Shown here piece after piece: positions 8,517 to 17,370 of a stretch of 64,000 nt of DNA (positions are counted from its first letter, which is position 1; every line of letters starts with the position of its first letter). Under the pieces are notes generated by a model, which saw nothing but the letters and a program-made list of their open reading frames with translations, had not been told where the DNA came from and did no database searches. The position numbers and the translations under genes were made by a program. The stretch spans positions 2,046,001-2,110,000 of the forward strand of contig NZ_CP014206.1 in the NCBI RefSeq assembly GCF_001563225.1, given 5' to 3'. This stretch comes from Pseudodesulfovibrio indicus. Lineage in GTDB: Bacteria; Desulfobacterota; Desulfovibrionia; Desulfovibrionales; Desulfovibrionaceae.

Positions 8517-10643
8517 ATGAGTATAATGAAGAACACCAAACTGGCAGCCATCATTGTCGTGATCAGCATCGTGGCATTCTCTGTTGGGTATATCGTCAAA
8601 GATTCCGGAGCACCGCCTGCCCAAACCGTTTTGGATGAGCACGCAGAACACGGCCTTGAAGCCACCACGACCAAAGCGGGCGAGATCATCTGGACGTGCT
8701 CGATGCACCCGCAGATCCAGCTTCCCGAGCCAGGCAATTGCCCAATCTGCTTCATGGAATTGATCCCCCTGGAGCGGAAGGATGATTCGGGAGCCACAAG
8801 CATGCGTGAAATTGAGCTCTCCGAAGACGCCCAACGGTTGGCTGGAATCATGACCGAGCCAGTTCAACGGCTTGACGTCAATGTCGAGACCCGCATGGTC
8901 GGCAAGGTGGATTACGACGAGACACGAGTGCGCAACATCACTGCCTGGGCAGGGGGGCGCGTTGACAAGATGTACATCGATTATACCGGGAGTGTGGTCA
9001 AGAGGGGCCAGGCCATGGTCTCGATCTACAGCCCGGAATTACTGACTGCCCAGGCCGAGTTGATCGAAGCCCACAAGGCGCTGCGCGATCTCAAGGACAG
9101 CAAGCTCGCCCTGGTCAGGAATACCGCATCCCGCATGGCCGATGCCGCTCAGGAAAAGCTGCGACTCCTCGGCCTGACCAAAAGCCAGATAGACAAGGTC
9201 ATCCGCGAAGGCAAGGCGACGGAGCATATCACTCTGTACGCTCCCCAAGGTGGCGTTGTCCTGACCAAGGATGTCAACGAAGGGCAGTACGTCAAGACCG
9301 GCGCACCCATATATTCCATCGCTGATCTTTCGACCCTGTGGGTCATGCTTGAAGCGTATGAATCAGACCTCCCATGGATTGCTATCGGACAGATGGTCGA
9401 GTTCCAGACAGAGGCATACTCTGGAAAGAATTTCAAGGGCAAGGTAGTCTATATTGACCCCATCGTGACTGAGAAGACACGCACGGTTGGCGTGCGTCTT
9501 GAAGTCCCGAACAAGGATGGCAGTCTCAAGCCGGGAATGCTCGTCCGTGCCACCCAGCAAAAGGGGAGCAAGGGGGTGAAGGCTTCCGAGCCTCCTCTGG
9601 TCATCCCTGCGTCTGCTCCGCTTCTGACGGGCAAGCGTGCAATCGTATACGTGGCCGATCCTGACAACCCTGGAAAGTATGAAGGGCGTGAAATCCTGCT
9701 CGGTGCCAAGGCCAACAATTACTACATTGTCCGGCATGGCCTTGAAGAGGGCGAGATGGTCGTCACCAAGGGCAATTTCAAGATCGACAGTGCGGTGCAG
9801 ATTATCGCCAAGCCCAGCATGATGAATCCTGCAAGCAGTACGGGTGCCGTAGACGAAGAACTGCCCATGCTTTTTGCCTCAAAGGCGCGATTGATAGACA
9901 CCACGTTCAAGAGTCTGGCAGCCGCAGTGGAGGCGGCCGACCTCGCCAAGACACATCTGGCTTTTGGACAATTTAACAAGGAATTACGCCTTATCGACGG
10001 AGCTGCGCTTGCGGGCAAGTCTGCCCTCAAGTGGCGGGAGTACTCCATGCTTTTGGGCAATGATGCGATCATTGGCGCAGAAGTTCCAGACAAGAAGAGA
10101 CTGGACGAGGTTTTTGCTGAAATGCGTGGGCATTACGCCGACTTCAGGACTGCATTCAAGTTGGATCAACCAGAGGCAGAAATAGTGGCACCGGATGCCT
10201 TCAAGCAACAACTGGGGCATGTATTTGCACGCTATGAACCGCTGGCTGAAGCCCTGGCTGCCGACGATATGCAGGCTGCGAAGTCTGCTGCTGACAAGGT
10301 CGCAGGAGCGTTGCAGCAAGTGAAGATGGATGGACTCAATGGTCCTGCTCATAATGTTTGGATGCCCGCTTTGAAGAAGATGAATGACGGCATTGCGGCA
10401 ATTCGTGAAGCCGAGGATATCGTCGGTGTGCGCACAGGATTTGAGCCTGTCTCTGTCGGATTGGCCGAAGCCATACTCAAGCTTGGGGTTGATACAAATG
10501 GTCCTCTGTATGAAATATTCTGCCCCATGGCGTTTGATTACGAAGGAGCCACCTGGGTGCAGCGTGATGAGAACGTTCGCAATCCATACATGGGTGGCGC
10601 AATGCCCACCTGTGGCGAAACAAACCAACAGCTCAAGCAGTAG
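8517..10643 (+). CDS. cusB: RND periplasmic adaptor, CusB-like, with N- and C-terminal metal-binding modules
   Basis: 708 residues, longer than ordinary CusB. A membrane anchor (IIVVISIVAFSVGYIV) is followed by a heavy-metal-binding module (WTCSMHPQI...GNCPICFMEL), then the membrane-fusion core (barrel-sandwich, helical hairpin and beta-barrel, e.g. GGRVDKMYIDYTG and SIADLSTLWVMLEAYES). The C-terminal ~250 residues hold a DUF3347-like helical domain and end in a second Cys motif (FCPMAFDY...PTCGE). It should link CusA to the outer-membrane channel and deliver metal. It is flanked tightly by the YHS gene and cusA. Confidence 0.9.
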   Translation: MSIMKNTKLAAIIVVISIVAFSVGYIVKDSGAPPAQTVLDEHAEHGLEATTTKAGEIIWTCSMHPQIQLPEPGNCPICFMELIPLERKDDSGATSMREIELSEDAQRLAGIMTEPVQRLDVNVETRMVGKVDYDETRVRNITAWAGGRVDKMYIDYTGSVVKRGQAMVSIYSPELLTAQAELIEAHKALRDLKDSKLALVRNTASRMADAAQEKLRLLGLTKSQIDKVIREGKATEHITLYAPQGGVVLTKDVNEGQYVKTGAPIYSIADLSTLWVMLEAYESDLPWIAIGQMVEFQTEAYSGKNFKGKVVYIDPIVTEKTRTVGVRLEVPNKDGSLKPGMLVRATQQKGSKGVKASEPPLVIPASAPLLTGKRAIVYVADPDNPGKYEGREILLGAKANNYYIVRHGLEEGEMVVTKGNFKIDSAVQIIAKPSMMNPASSTGAVDEELPMLFASKARLIDTTFKSLAAAVEAADLAKTHLAFGQFNKELRLIDGAALAGKSALKWREYSMLLGNDAIIGAEVPDKKRLDEVFAEMRGHYADFRTAFKLDQPEAEIVAPDAFKQQLGHVFARYEPLAEALAADDMQAAKSAADKVAGALQQVKMDGLNGPAHNVWMPALKKMNDGIAAIREAEDIVGVRTGFEPVSVGLAEAILKLGVDTNGPLYEIFCPMAFDYEGATWVQRDENVRNPYMGGAMPTCGETNQQLKQ

Positions 10644-10658
10644 GCGGGGTATACGCAC

Positions 10659-13600
10659 ATGGATACCGAACACCATACCCCGATAGAACCGAAGTCGCCT
10701 ACTGAGAAGCTCATCCTCTTTTGCTTGACGAATAAGCTGATCGTCTTCCTAATCATGGGTATGCTCATGGGGTGGGGATTGGTCGTCGCCCCGTTCGACT
10801 GGCAGGTGGGCCTTCCCCGCGATCCCGTTCCGGTGGACGCCATCCCTGACATCGGCGAAAATCAGCAGATTGTCTTTACCCAATGGATGGGCCGATCTCC
10901 CCAGGATATGGAAGATCAGGTTACCTATCCTCTCACGGTTGCTTTGCTTGGAATTCCCGGCGTTAAGACAGTCCGTAGTTATTCAATGTTCGGTTTCTCG
11001 ACCATTTACGTGATTTTTAATGAAGATGTTGAATTCTACTGGTCCCGTTCACGCCTTCTGGAAAAGGTGAGCAGCCTACCTCCCGGCACACTGCCGCAAG
11101 GGATCAAGCCCACTTTGGGGCCTGATGCGACGGCTTTGGGCCAGGTCTTCTGGTATACCCTCGAAGGCCATGACGAGAACGGCAAGCCAGTTGGCGGCTG
11201 GGACCCCGACGAATTACGCAGTATACAGGACTGGTACGTCCGCTACGCGCTTCTTGCTGCGGACGGCGTCAGTGAAACGGCATCGGTCGGTGGATTTGTC
11301 AAGGAATATCAGATTGATGTTGATCCCGATGCGTTGAGAACAACAGGCGTCACGCTGGAAGATGTTTTCTCTGCCGTGCGCATGTCCAACCTTGATGTTG
11401 GCGCGCGCACCATTGAAATCAACAGCGTTGAATATCTCATTCGCGGCATCGGCTTTGTCAAGGAGCTGAGCGACATCGAGCTGTCGGTCATCAAGGTGGT
11501 CAACAACGTTCCCATCCGCGTTCAGGACGTTGCCAAGGTCACCCTCGGCCCCGCTTTACGCAGGGGCGTTCTTGATAAGGGCGGCAGTGAAGCCGTTGGC
11601 GGCGTGGTGGTTGCCCGCTATGGCGAAAACCCCTTGCAGGGCATCAAGAACGTCAAGGAAAAGATAAAGGAAATCTCGCCAGGATTGCCGAGCAAGGTGC
11701 TGCCTGACGGCACCGTGAGCAAGGTGACGATCGTTCCATTCTATGACCGTTCCGGTCTCATCAACGAGACTCTCGGCACCCTGAACACTGCGTTGACTGA
11801 GGAAATTCTGATCACCGTCATCGTGGTCCTCCTTGCCGTGATGCATCTGAAGAGTTCGCTGCTGATCTCTTCACTGCTGCCCATGGCCGTCATGATGTGC
11901 TTTATCGGCATGAAGGTGTTCCGTGTTGACGCAAACATTGTCGCCCTGTCCGGTATCGCCATTGCCATCGGTACCATGGTCGATATGGGCATCATTATCT
12001 GTGAAAACATCCTCCATAAGTTTGAACAGTCTGAAGCCTCTGAAAGTCGGTTGAAGTTGATTTTCGCAGGGGCCTCGGAAGTCGGCAGTGCCATCATGAC
12101 TGCTGTGGCGACGACCATCGTCAGCTTCCTGCCCGTCTTTGCCATGGAAGGCCCGGAAGGCAAGCTCTTCAAGCCTTTGGCCTACACCAAGACATTTGCC
12201 CTTGTCGCCTCGATCATCGTGGCTTTGACGGTGCTCCCCGCCATTGCACACATCATCTACAAGCGTGAGGATCTGGATTGCCCCAATCGTCGGGCAAACC
12301 TGATTGTTGGCTGCTGCTATATCCTGGCAGGGCTTGGGATCGCGTTTTTCGTCAAGTGGTGGATTGGGGTTTTCATGTTGATACCCGGCATTCACCGCAT
12401 GTTTACCGATGCTCTGCATCCGAGAATCAACGTGCTCTTTAGCAGAGCCGTGAACTTTGGTGTCGTTTCACTGGTGCTCATCGTCCTCGCAACGCACTGG
12501 CTCCCCCTGGGCCCAGAAAAGGGAGATTCCCTGAATGTCATTTTCGTTGCCAGCCTTATCGGCGGGTTGATGGCGTTTTTTCAACTGTTCCAACGGGGCT
12601 ACCCGACCATGCTGCGATGGGTTCTTAACCACAAGGCCGCCTTTATGGGGATGCCTGTCACTCTGGTCCTTTTCGGGGGACTTATCTGGCTTGGTGGCAA
12701 TACGATGACGGCATGGCTGCCAGATTCCATCCGTGGTGCTCCACCGGTTGCAGCCGTGATTCATGCGTTCCCCGGTCTTGGCAAGGAATTCATGCCACCG
12801 CTTGATGAAGGTTCATTCCTCTACATGCCGACAACAATGCCACATGCTTCCATCGGAGAAGTGCAGGACGTGTTGTCAAAGCAGGACATGTCCATTGTGG
12901 CCATTCCCGAAGTCGAGAGTGCTGTTGGCAAACTGGGCCGTGCAGAAACGCCACTCGATCCCGCTCCTGTTTCGATGATTGAAACCGTCATCAACTACAA
13001 GTCTGAATACCTTGTCGGAGAATCCGGCAACCGGTTGCGGTTCCGTTTTGATGAAAATCAGAAGGACTTTTTCCGTTCGGCTGAGGGAAGCCTTTTGCCC
13101 GCCAGAGATGGCCTCTCATATATCGTGCAGGGATACTATCCCCGCGACGATGAGGGGAAGCTCATTCCTGATGTGGAAGGCAAGCCATTCAGACAATGGA
13201 GAAGCCCACTTGATCCGGACCTGAACCCCGGAAGAGCTGCCTGGAAGGGTATCACCAGCCCCAATGACATATGGGATGACATTGCCAAGGCAGCCTCTCT
13301 GCCAGGTGTTACCTCCGCTCCCAAGTTGCAGCCTATCGCAGCCCGCATTGTTATGCTTCAATCTGGCATGCGGGCACCTATGGGCATCAAAGTGAAAGGA
13401 CCTGACCTGCCAACCATCGAATCCTTTGGCATGAAGCTTGAAAAGTTGCTCAAGGAGGTTCCCTCCATTGAGCCTGCTGCCGTTGTCGCGGACCGTATTG
13501 TTGGCAAGCCATACCTTGAAATTGTCATCGATCGTGAAGCGATTGCCCAGCATGGCATCAGGCTTCAGAAGGTGCAGGACGTCATAGAAGTAGCCGTTGG

Positions 13601-14606
13601 CGGCAAGATGCTGTCCACCACGATTGAAGGACGTGAAAGATATCCCATGCGTGTCCGCTACATGCGCGAGCTTCGCGACAGTATCGAAGCATTGGACAAC
13701 ATCCTTGTTTCAGCACCCTCCGGCGAACAGATTCCGCTGCAGCAATTGACAGACATGCGATACATCCGGGGGCCGCAGGTCATCAAGAGCGAGGATACAT
13801 TTCTCATCGGATATGTCCTTTTCGACAAGAAGCCTGGATTTGCAGAAGTCGATGTCGTTGAAAGCACCCGCCAGTACATAGAGAGCAGAGTCGCTGCCGG
13901 AGAGCTCGAAATTCCCAATGGAGTGACATACGAATTTGCAGGCAACTATGAGAACCAAGTGCGGGCACAGAAGAAGCTGGCAATCATTCTGCCCCTGGCA
14001 CTGCTTGTCATTGTTCTCATCCTGTACCTGCAATTCAAGTCCGTCGCCACGACACTGATGGTCTTCTCAGGCATCCTTGTGGCCTGGTCTGGTGGCTTCC
14101 TGATGGTCTGGCTCTATGGGCAGGATTGGTTCCTGAACTTCAGCGTCCTCGGTACGCATATGCGCGACCTGTTCCAGGTCCACCCTATCAACCTGAGCGT
14201 TGCGATATGGGTCGGTTTCCTGGCTCTCTTCGGCATTGCGTCTGATGATGGCGTCATCATGGCTACCTACCTCGATGAAAGCCGGGACAACAGGGACATG
14301 AGCAGTGTGCCAGCGATCCGAGAGGCAATATTGGAAGGTGCAAAGCGGCGTATTCGCCCAGCACTGATGACCTCGGCCACGACAATCCTCGCGCTCATCC
14401 CAGTGTTGACCTCAACCGGACGTGGGGCTGATATCATGGTTCCCATGGCCATCCCTTCGTTCGGAGGAATGACCATTGCTATCCTGACAGTGTTTCTCGT
14501 TCCAACATTGTACTGCCTGGTTGAGGAGATGAAGTTTAACAAGGTAAGTCAGTGTCGACCACGCAGATATATTTTCCCATGGCGGAAGAACGAAACAACA
14601 ACCTAA
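10659..14606 (+). CDS. cusA: Heavy-metal RND efflux pump, CusA/CzcA family, oversized
   Basis: 1315 residues against about 1050 for typical CusA. The N-terminal half shows the family features VDAIPDIGENQQIV and the charged TM4 signature AIGTMVDMGIIICEN. Two insertions explain the length: an extra block of hydrophobic segments around residues 540-680, and an enlarged porter loop near residues 790-870 (SYIVQGYYPRDD region). The C-terminal TM bundle (FGIASDDGVIMATYLDE, TSATTILALIPV) is complete. It is the proton-driven inner-membrane motor that exports Cu(I)/Ag(I) or a related cation. It follows cusB by 15 bases. Confidence 0.92.
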   Translation: MDTEHHTPIEPKSPTEKLILFCLTNKLIVFLIMGMLMGWGLVVAPFDWQVGLPRDPVPVDAIPDIGENQQIVFTQWMGRSPQDMEDQVTYPLTVALLGIPGVKTVRSYSMFGFSTIYVIFNEDVEFYWSRSRLLEKVSSLPPGTLPQGIKPTLGPDATALGQVFWYTLEGHDENGKPVGGWDPDELRSIQDWYVRYALLAADGVSETASVGGFVKEYQIDVDPDALRTTGVTLEDVFSAVRMSNLDVGARTIEINSVEYLIRGIGFVKELSDIELSVIKVVNNVPIRVQDVAKVTLGPALRRGVLDKGGSEAVGGVVVARYGENPLQGIKNVKEKIKEISPGLPSKVLPDGTVSKVTIVPFYDRSGLINETLGTLNTALTEEILITVIVVLLAVMHLKSSLLISSLLPMAVMMCFIGMKVFRVDANIVALSGIAIAIGTMVDMGIIICENILHKFEQSEASESRLKLIFAGASEVGSAIMTAVATTIVSFLPVFAMEGPEGKLFKPLAYTKTFALVASIIVALTVLPAIAHIIYKREDLDCPNRRANLIVGCCYILAGLGIAFFVKWWIGVFMLIPGIHRMFTDALHPRINVLFSRAVNFGVVSLVLIVLATHWLPLGPEKGDSLNVIFVASLIGGLMAFFQLFQRGYPTMLRWVLNHKAAFMGMPVTLVLFGGLIWLGGNTMTAWLPDSIRGAPPVAAVIHAFPGLGKEFMPPLDEGSFLYMPTTMPHASIGEVQDVLSKQDMSIVAIPEVESAVGKLGRAETPLDPAPVSMIETVINYKSEYLVGESGNRLRFRFDENQKDFFRSAEGSLLPARDGLSYIVQGYYPRDDEGKLIPDVEGKPFRQWRSPLDPDLNPGRAAWKGITSPNDIWDDIAKAASLPGVTSAPKLQPIAARIVMLQSGMRAPMGIKVKGPDLPTIESFGMKLEKLLKEVPSIEPAAVVADRIVGKPYLEIVIDREAIAQHGIRLQKVQDVIEVAVGGKMLSTTIEGRERYPMRVRYMRELRDSIEALDNILVSAPSGEQIPLQQLTDMRYIRGPQVIKSEDTFLIGYVLFDKKPGFAEVDVVESTRQYIESRVAAGELEIPNGVTYEFAGNYENQVRAQKKLAIILPLALLVIVLILYLQFKSVATTLMVFSGILVAWSGGFLMVWLYGQDWFLNFSVLGTHMRDLFQVHPINLSVAIWVGFLALFGIASDDGVIMATYLDESRDNRDMSSVPAIREAILEGAKRRIRPALMTSATTILALIPVLTSTGRGADIMVPMAIPSFGGMTIAILTVFLVPTLYCLVEEMKFNKVSQCRPRRYIFPWRKNETTT

Positions 14607-14622
14607 TAACAGGAGACAGATT

Positions 14623-15078
14623 ATGAAAAAATTCTCAACTATCGTAGTTGCTCTGGCTATGACACTGCTCATATCGGGCTTTGCTTTTGCAATGAAGGAC
14701 ATGCCCCATGGTGATAAGAAAGCGGATGACAAAGCTATGACCATGCACGACAGTATGCAAGTGATGGAAGACAATCTCGCCATGATGAAGAAAGATGTAG
14801 AGATGATGAAAGATGCCGGCATGCGTAAAAAGGCTATGGGCACCATGAACATGCACATGACCGACATGCATCACGGCATGGAAGCCGCTAAAGGCCACGC
14901 CAAGGAAAAGGGCGACAAGGGTATGCAGGGCTCCATGGAGCAGATGGACAAGGAAATGATGATGCTGATGAAGGGCATGGGCAAGACCAAAAAAGACCCC
15001 GATGCCGGAATTCCCATGATGGAAGACAGCATCATGAAGATGGAAAAGACCATGATGCAGATGAAGAGTATGATGTAA
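14623..15078 (+). CDS. Secreted Met/His/Lys-rich small protein, last gene of the efflux operon
   Basis: 151 residues with a clear signal peptide (MKKFSTIVVALAMTLL...FAFA) and a good Shine-Dalgarno (AGGAGA). The mature part is helical, with dozens of Met plus His and Lys in amphipathic repeats (MHDSMQVMEDNLAMMKKDVE, HMTDMHHGME). This composition is typical of periplasmic proteins that bind Cu(I)/Ag(I) through thioethers. It starts 16 bases after cusA and is followed by a strong terminator, so it closes the operon. No defined family was recognised. Confidence 0.8.
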   Translation: MKKFSTIVVALAMTLLISGFAFAMKDMPHGDKKADDKAMTMHDSMQVMEDNLAMMKKDVEMMKDAGMRKKAMGTMNMHMTDMHHGMEAAKGHAKEKGDKGMQGSMEQMDKEMMMLMKGMGKTKKDPDAGIPMMEDSIMKMEKTMMQMKSMM

Positions 15079-15097
15079 TCTTATATGAGGTTCAATT

Positions 15098-15130
15098 AAA
15101 GGCCGAGATTCTAATTGGAACTCGGCCTTT
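15098..15130 (+). terminator. Terminator of the efflux operon
   Basis: A perfect 10-bp stem AAAGGCCGAG / CTCGGCCTTT with a 13-base loop, 20 bases after the last stop codon. It overlaps the stop codon of the convergent HNH gene by two bases. Confidence 0.85.
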
Positions 15131-15765
15131 ATTGTTGCATTGTAGTAACTGCTGGGAGTTGTAATTGGTGAGCGTGTCTGATGAAGGCCTGAATGATTTT
15201 GCGTTTAGGGGAGGGGATGTTCGGCAGTATGGAGCCATAAATTTTGAGTAAGTAACCAGCGAATTCTGTTCCGCAACCAGTGTTTTCAATATGATCAAGC
15301 ATTTCACAAAGGAAAAGAACACTTTCAGATGCACCGACATGTTCTCCAAGGCGAGAGTCTCGAAATCGTTTGGCTGCATTCAGGCTTCGTGGGACCCAAC
15401 GGCAATTATCAGGTGAATATGAACCATTGTTGTTTATGCGGTCTAGGCTGAGTCCCTCTCGATAACCATTTCGTTCAGACCATGCTTTAAATGCTAAATA
15501 GTCGTGTCGCCATTCTTCGCAAACGTATATTCCCCTTCCTCCATATCGCTTATAAGATTTATTGGTTGGGCAATAACAGCGTTGCTTCATAGAGTGCCAA
15601 ATAGAATAGTTTGGAGTTCTTTTGCTGCCCTTCGTTGCACCATGAGATTGACGCGGTCCTTTTCCGCACCCACAAGTCACTTGTTTTTTTCCATGTCCGA
15701 TTCTTTTTTCAACAATTTCCTTGCAGGCCGGACATTCAAAAAGCGCATAACAGCGGTGGTAGCCT
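15129..15765 (-). pseudogene. HNH/AP2-type endonuclease gene, 3' part (interrupted by IS)
   Basis: From [16 protein letters not shown] onward this is a phage or homing-type HNH protein: a zinc-ribbon-like Cys cluster (CPAC...CGCG), the segment [24 protein letters not shown] and the catalytic-type [20 protein letters not shown]. Its first 15 codons lie on the far side of the insertion element (16962-17006). Joining 16962 to 15761 across one copy of the duplicated GCCT gives a continuous 225-residue protein. The apparent single frame running from the transposase into this gene is accidental. Confidence 0.82.
15762..15765. repeat. Target-site duplication, left copy (GCCT)
   Basis: GCCT directly abuts the left inverted repeat at 15766 and recurs at 16962-16965 directly after the right inverted repeat. 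A 4-bp duplication fits the IS3 family. Confidence 0.75.
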
Positions 15766-15802
15766 GGTAATCCCCCCATTTCTAGGGGGCCTGAAAAGTA
15801 GA
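15766..15802 (+). repeat. IS terminal inverted repeat, transposase 3' end
   Basis: Begins GGTAATCCCCC at the element edge and pairs with 16925-16961 read on the opposite strand, with 9 mismatches in 37. Confidence 0.8.
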
Positions 15803-15804
15803 GC

Positions 15805-16636
15805 CTATGCTGCCTCGCCCAGCCTTGCCCTTGGGGGTACCCCCCAAGGGCAGAGTGCGGCCGTTCGTTGTTGTAGGTCCAAAGCCACCTTGTGGCAAAT
15901 TCCTGGACCTCATCTATGGTTTCAAACAGGTACTGGCTGAGCCAGTCATATCTCACGGTTCGGTTGTACCGTTCAACGTACGCATTCTGCTGCGGCTTCC
16001 CGGGCTGGATGTACTCAAGCCGGATTCCCTTTCGCTTGGCCCAGCCCTGGAGTCGGTGGCTGACGTATTCAGGGCCGTTGTCGCAACGAATCACTTCCGG
16101 GGTACCACGCCACTCCATTATCTGCTCCAACGAGCGGATAACCCGCTCCGAGGGCAACGAAAAATCGGCCTCAATGGTCAGCCCTTCACGGTTGAAATCG
16201 TCAATCACGTTGAACAGGCGATAATTGCGGCCATTTCGTAACTGGTGGTGCATGAAATCCATGGACCAGACCTGGTTGATAGCTTCCGGTTGCGCAAGCG
16301 GCTCCGGCTTTTCGCGCACGATACGTCGCTTGGGCTTGATCCGCATGTTAAGCTCCAGCTCGCAATAAATCCGGTAAACGCGTTTATGATTCCAGCCAAA
16401 GCCTTTGACATTGCGTAGGTATAAAAAGCACAGCCCGAAACCCCAGTTACGCTGATTATGCGTCAAACGCAGTAGCCAATCGGCAACACGTTCATTCTCA
16501 GCCGAAAGCTTCGGCTCGTAGCGATAGCACGTCTGACTGATGCTGAACGCCTCACACGCCTGACGGATGTTCAGAGCGCTGTGCTGCACGGCTTTCTTGG
16601 CCATCTCGCGGCGGCGAGACGGCCTTACCAGTTTTT
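15805..16636 (-). CDS. IS3-family transposase OrfB (DDE integrase), C-terminus probably frame-broken
   Basis: Entered by -1 frameshifting from OrfA; the first internal ATG is at 16604. It has an HTH_21-like region and an integrase core with D, D and E in [16 protein letters not shown] and [10 protein letters not shown]. In the given sequence the frame does not stop within the element and runs into the HNH gene. One extra C in the run at 15840-15845 would instead give the ordinary ending [11 protein letters not shown] and a stop at 15805. The coordinates use that reading. Protein function itself is not in doubt. Confidence 0.85.
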
Positions 16637-16891
16637 TGCTAGCGCCTCGGCAACGACTTCGGCCTTCATCTTTTCCTCGGCATACATGCGCTTGAGAAGT
16701 TGATTCTCTTTCTCCAGCTCCTTCATGCGAGCCATGAGCGAGGCGTCCATGCCGCCGTACTTGGAGCGCCATTTGTAAAACGTGGCGCTGCTCATGCCGT
16801 GCTCGCGGCAAAGCTGAGCCACGGGAATGCCACTCTCGGCCTGCTTCAAAATGTTTAAAATCTGCGCGTCGCTGTAACGTGATTTCTTCAT
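16625..16891 (-). CDS. IS3-family transposase OrfA
   Basis: 88 residues: a helix-turn-helix of the HTH_Tnp_1 type ([30 protein letters not shown]) followed by a Leu-rich helix ([19 protein letters not shown]) that in this family mediates multimerisation. Near its end the sequence AAAAAAC at 16631-16637 (minus strand) is a canonical slippery site for making the OrfAB fusion transposase by -1 frameshifting. The stop codon follows six bases later. Confidence 0.93.
   Translation of the reverse strand: MKKSRYSDAQILNILKQAESGIPVAQLCREHGMSSATFYKWRSKYGGMDASLMARMKELEKENQLLKRMYAEEKMKAEVVAEALAKNW
16631..16637 (-). promoter_or_regulatory. Programmed -1 frameshift slippery site A_AAA_AAC
   Basis: OrfA reads GCA AAA AAC TGG TAA here; a one-base backward slip gives AGC AAA AAA CTG and continues into OrfB. 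This is the standard way IS3 elements make active transposase. Confidence 0.75.
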
Positions 16892-16924
16892 GTAGAATCT
16901 CCTTCGATCTGGTTAATGGAAAAT

Positions 16925-16961
16925 TCTACTTTCCAGAACAACTAGTTTTCGGGGGATTACC
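16925..16961 (-). repeat. IS terminal inverted repeat, transposase 5' end
   Basis: Minus-strand reading begins GGTAATCCCCC at 16961 and matches the left repeat at 28 of 37 positions. It includes the region upstream of OrfA where the transposase promoter must lie. Confidence 0.8.
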
Positions 16962-17006
16962 GCCTTTTGAATCCTTTCTACGGTCTGATACCCTGATGAA
17001 TTTCAC
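16962..17006 (-). pseudogene. HNH endonuclease gene, 5' part (first 15 codons)
   Basis: A GTG at 17006 preceded by GGGAG opens a frame that reads (M)KFIRVSDRRKDSKG to the IS boundary and joins in frame to GYHRCY at 15761 once the element and one GCCT copy are removed. An in-frame stop seven codons upstream of the GTG fixes the start. The left bases 16962-16965 are the second target-site copy. Confidence 0.72.
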
Positions 17007-17313
17007 GCCGCCGCTCCCAGTATTTCACATACAAACACCCAATTACGCAGATTATCCTTACTATGCTGGGAGAGGTGTTATTATTGACGTCTTAGGAGTA
17101 GGTAGAGATGGCCAGTTAGTGAGCCGTTATTGAGTGTAAAGTTTGGAGCAATTAAAGAGAATTAATTGGCATAAAACTTAACTTATTCGTAATATAAGCT
17201 TTGACGTCAAGGTGAATATATGAGTCATATTTTGTATTTACATACATACTTGACGGTTTTTTGGTACATATAACTGAAGGACGCCGTGAAGTAGCTGCGA
17301 GCTGCATATGAAA
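17007..17313. other. AT-rich non-coding stretch at the island edge
   Basis: About 300 bases upstream of the HNH gene, with no convincing gene on either strand. It is AT-rich and marks the change from the lower-GC left part to the GC-rich right part of the window. It should contain the HNH promoter on the minus strand. I see no tRNA gene or clear attachment-site repeat here. Confidence 0.5.
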
Positions 17314-17349
17314 GGAAAAGCCCCCCTGGTTCGCCAGGGGGGCTTTTCC
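17314..17349. terminator. Strong terminator with TTCG tetraloop
   Basis: A perfect 16-bp stem GGAAAAGCCCCCCTGG / CCAGGGGGGCTTTTCC closed by a TTCG loop. It lies 22 bases past the stop of the minus-strand chemoreceptor gene. The A/T ends of the stem would let it work in both directions. Confidence 0.9.
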
Positions 17350-17370
17350 TTGTCGGGCGCAGGCCTGGGG

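Larger units (their letters stand above)
15766..16961 (-). mobile_element. IS3-family insertion sequence, 1196 bp
   Basis: Bounded by imperfect terminal inverted repeats that match at 28 of the first 37 positions, both beginning GGTAATCCCCC and sharing CTG.AAAGTAGA further in. It is flanked by GCCT on both sides. It encodes an OrfA/OrfB transposase with a frameshift signal. The gene organisation and 4-bp duplication suggest the IS407-like group, but the group needs a database comparison. It disrupts the HNH gene in the same transcriptional orientation. Confidence 0.9.

Noticed and set aside
15129-16811. A natural transposase-HNH fusion protein
   Set aside because: The joint is exactly the IS end with a target duplication, and the HNH gene has its own 5' part on the other side; the fused frame depends on a missing C near 15840.
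16879-17133. A plus-strand protein (ending GRDGQLVSRY) across the IS edge
   Set aside because: It begins inside the IS, overlaps the HNH start and has no ribosome-binding site or recognisable family.
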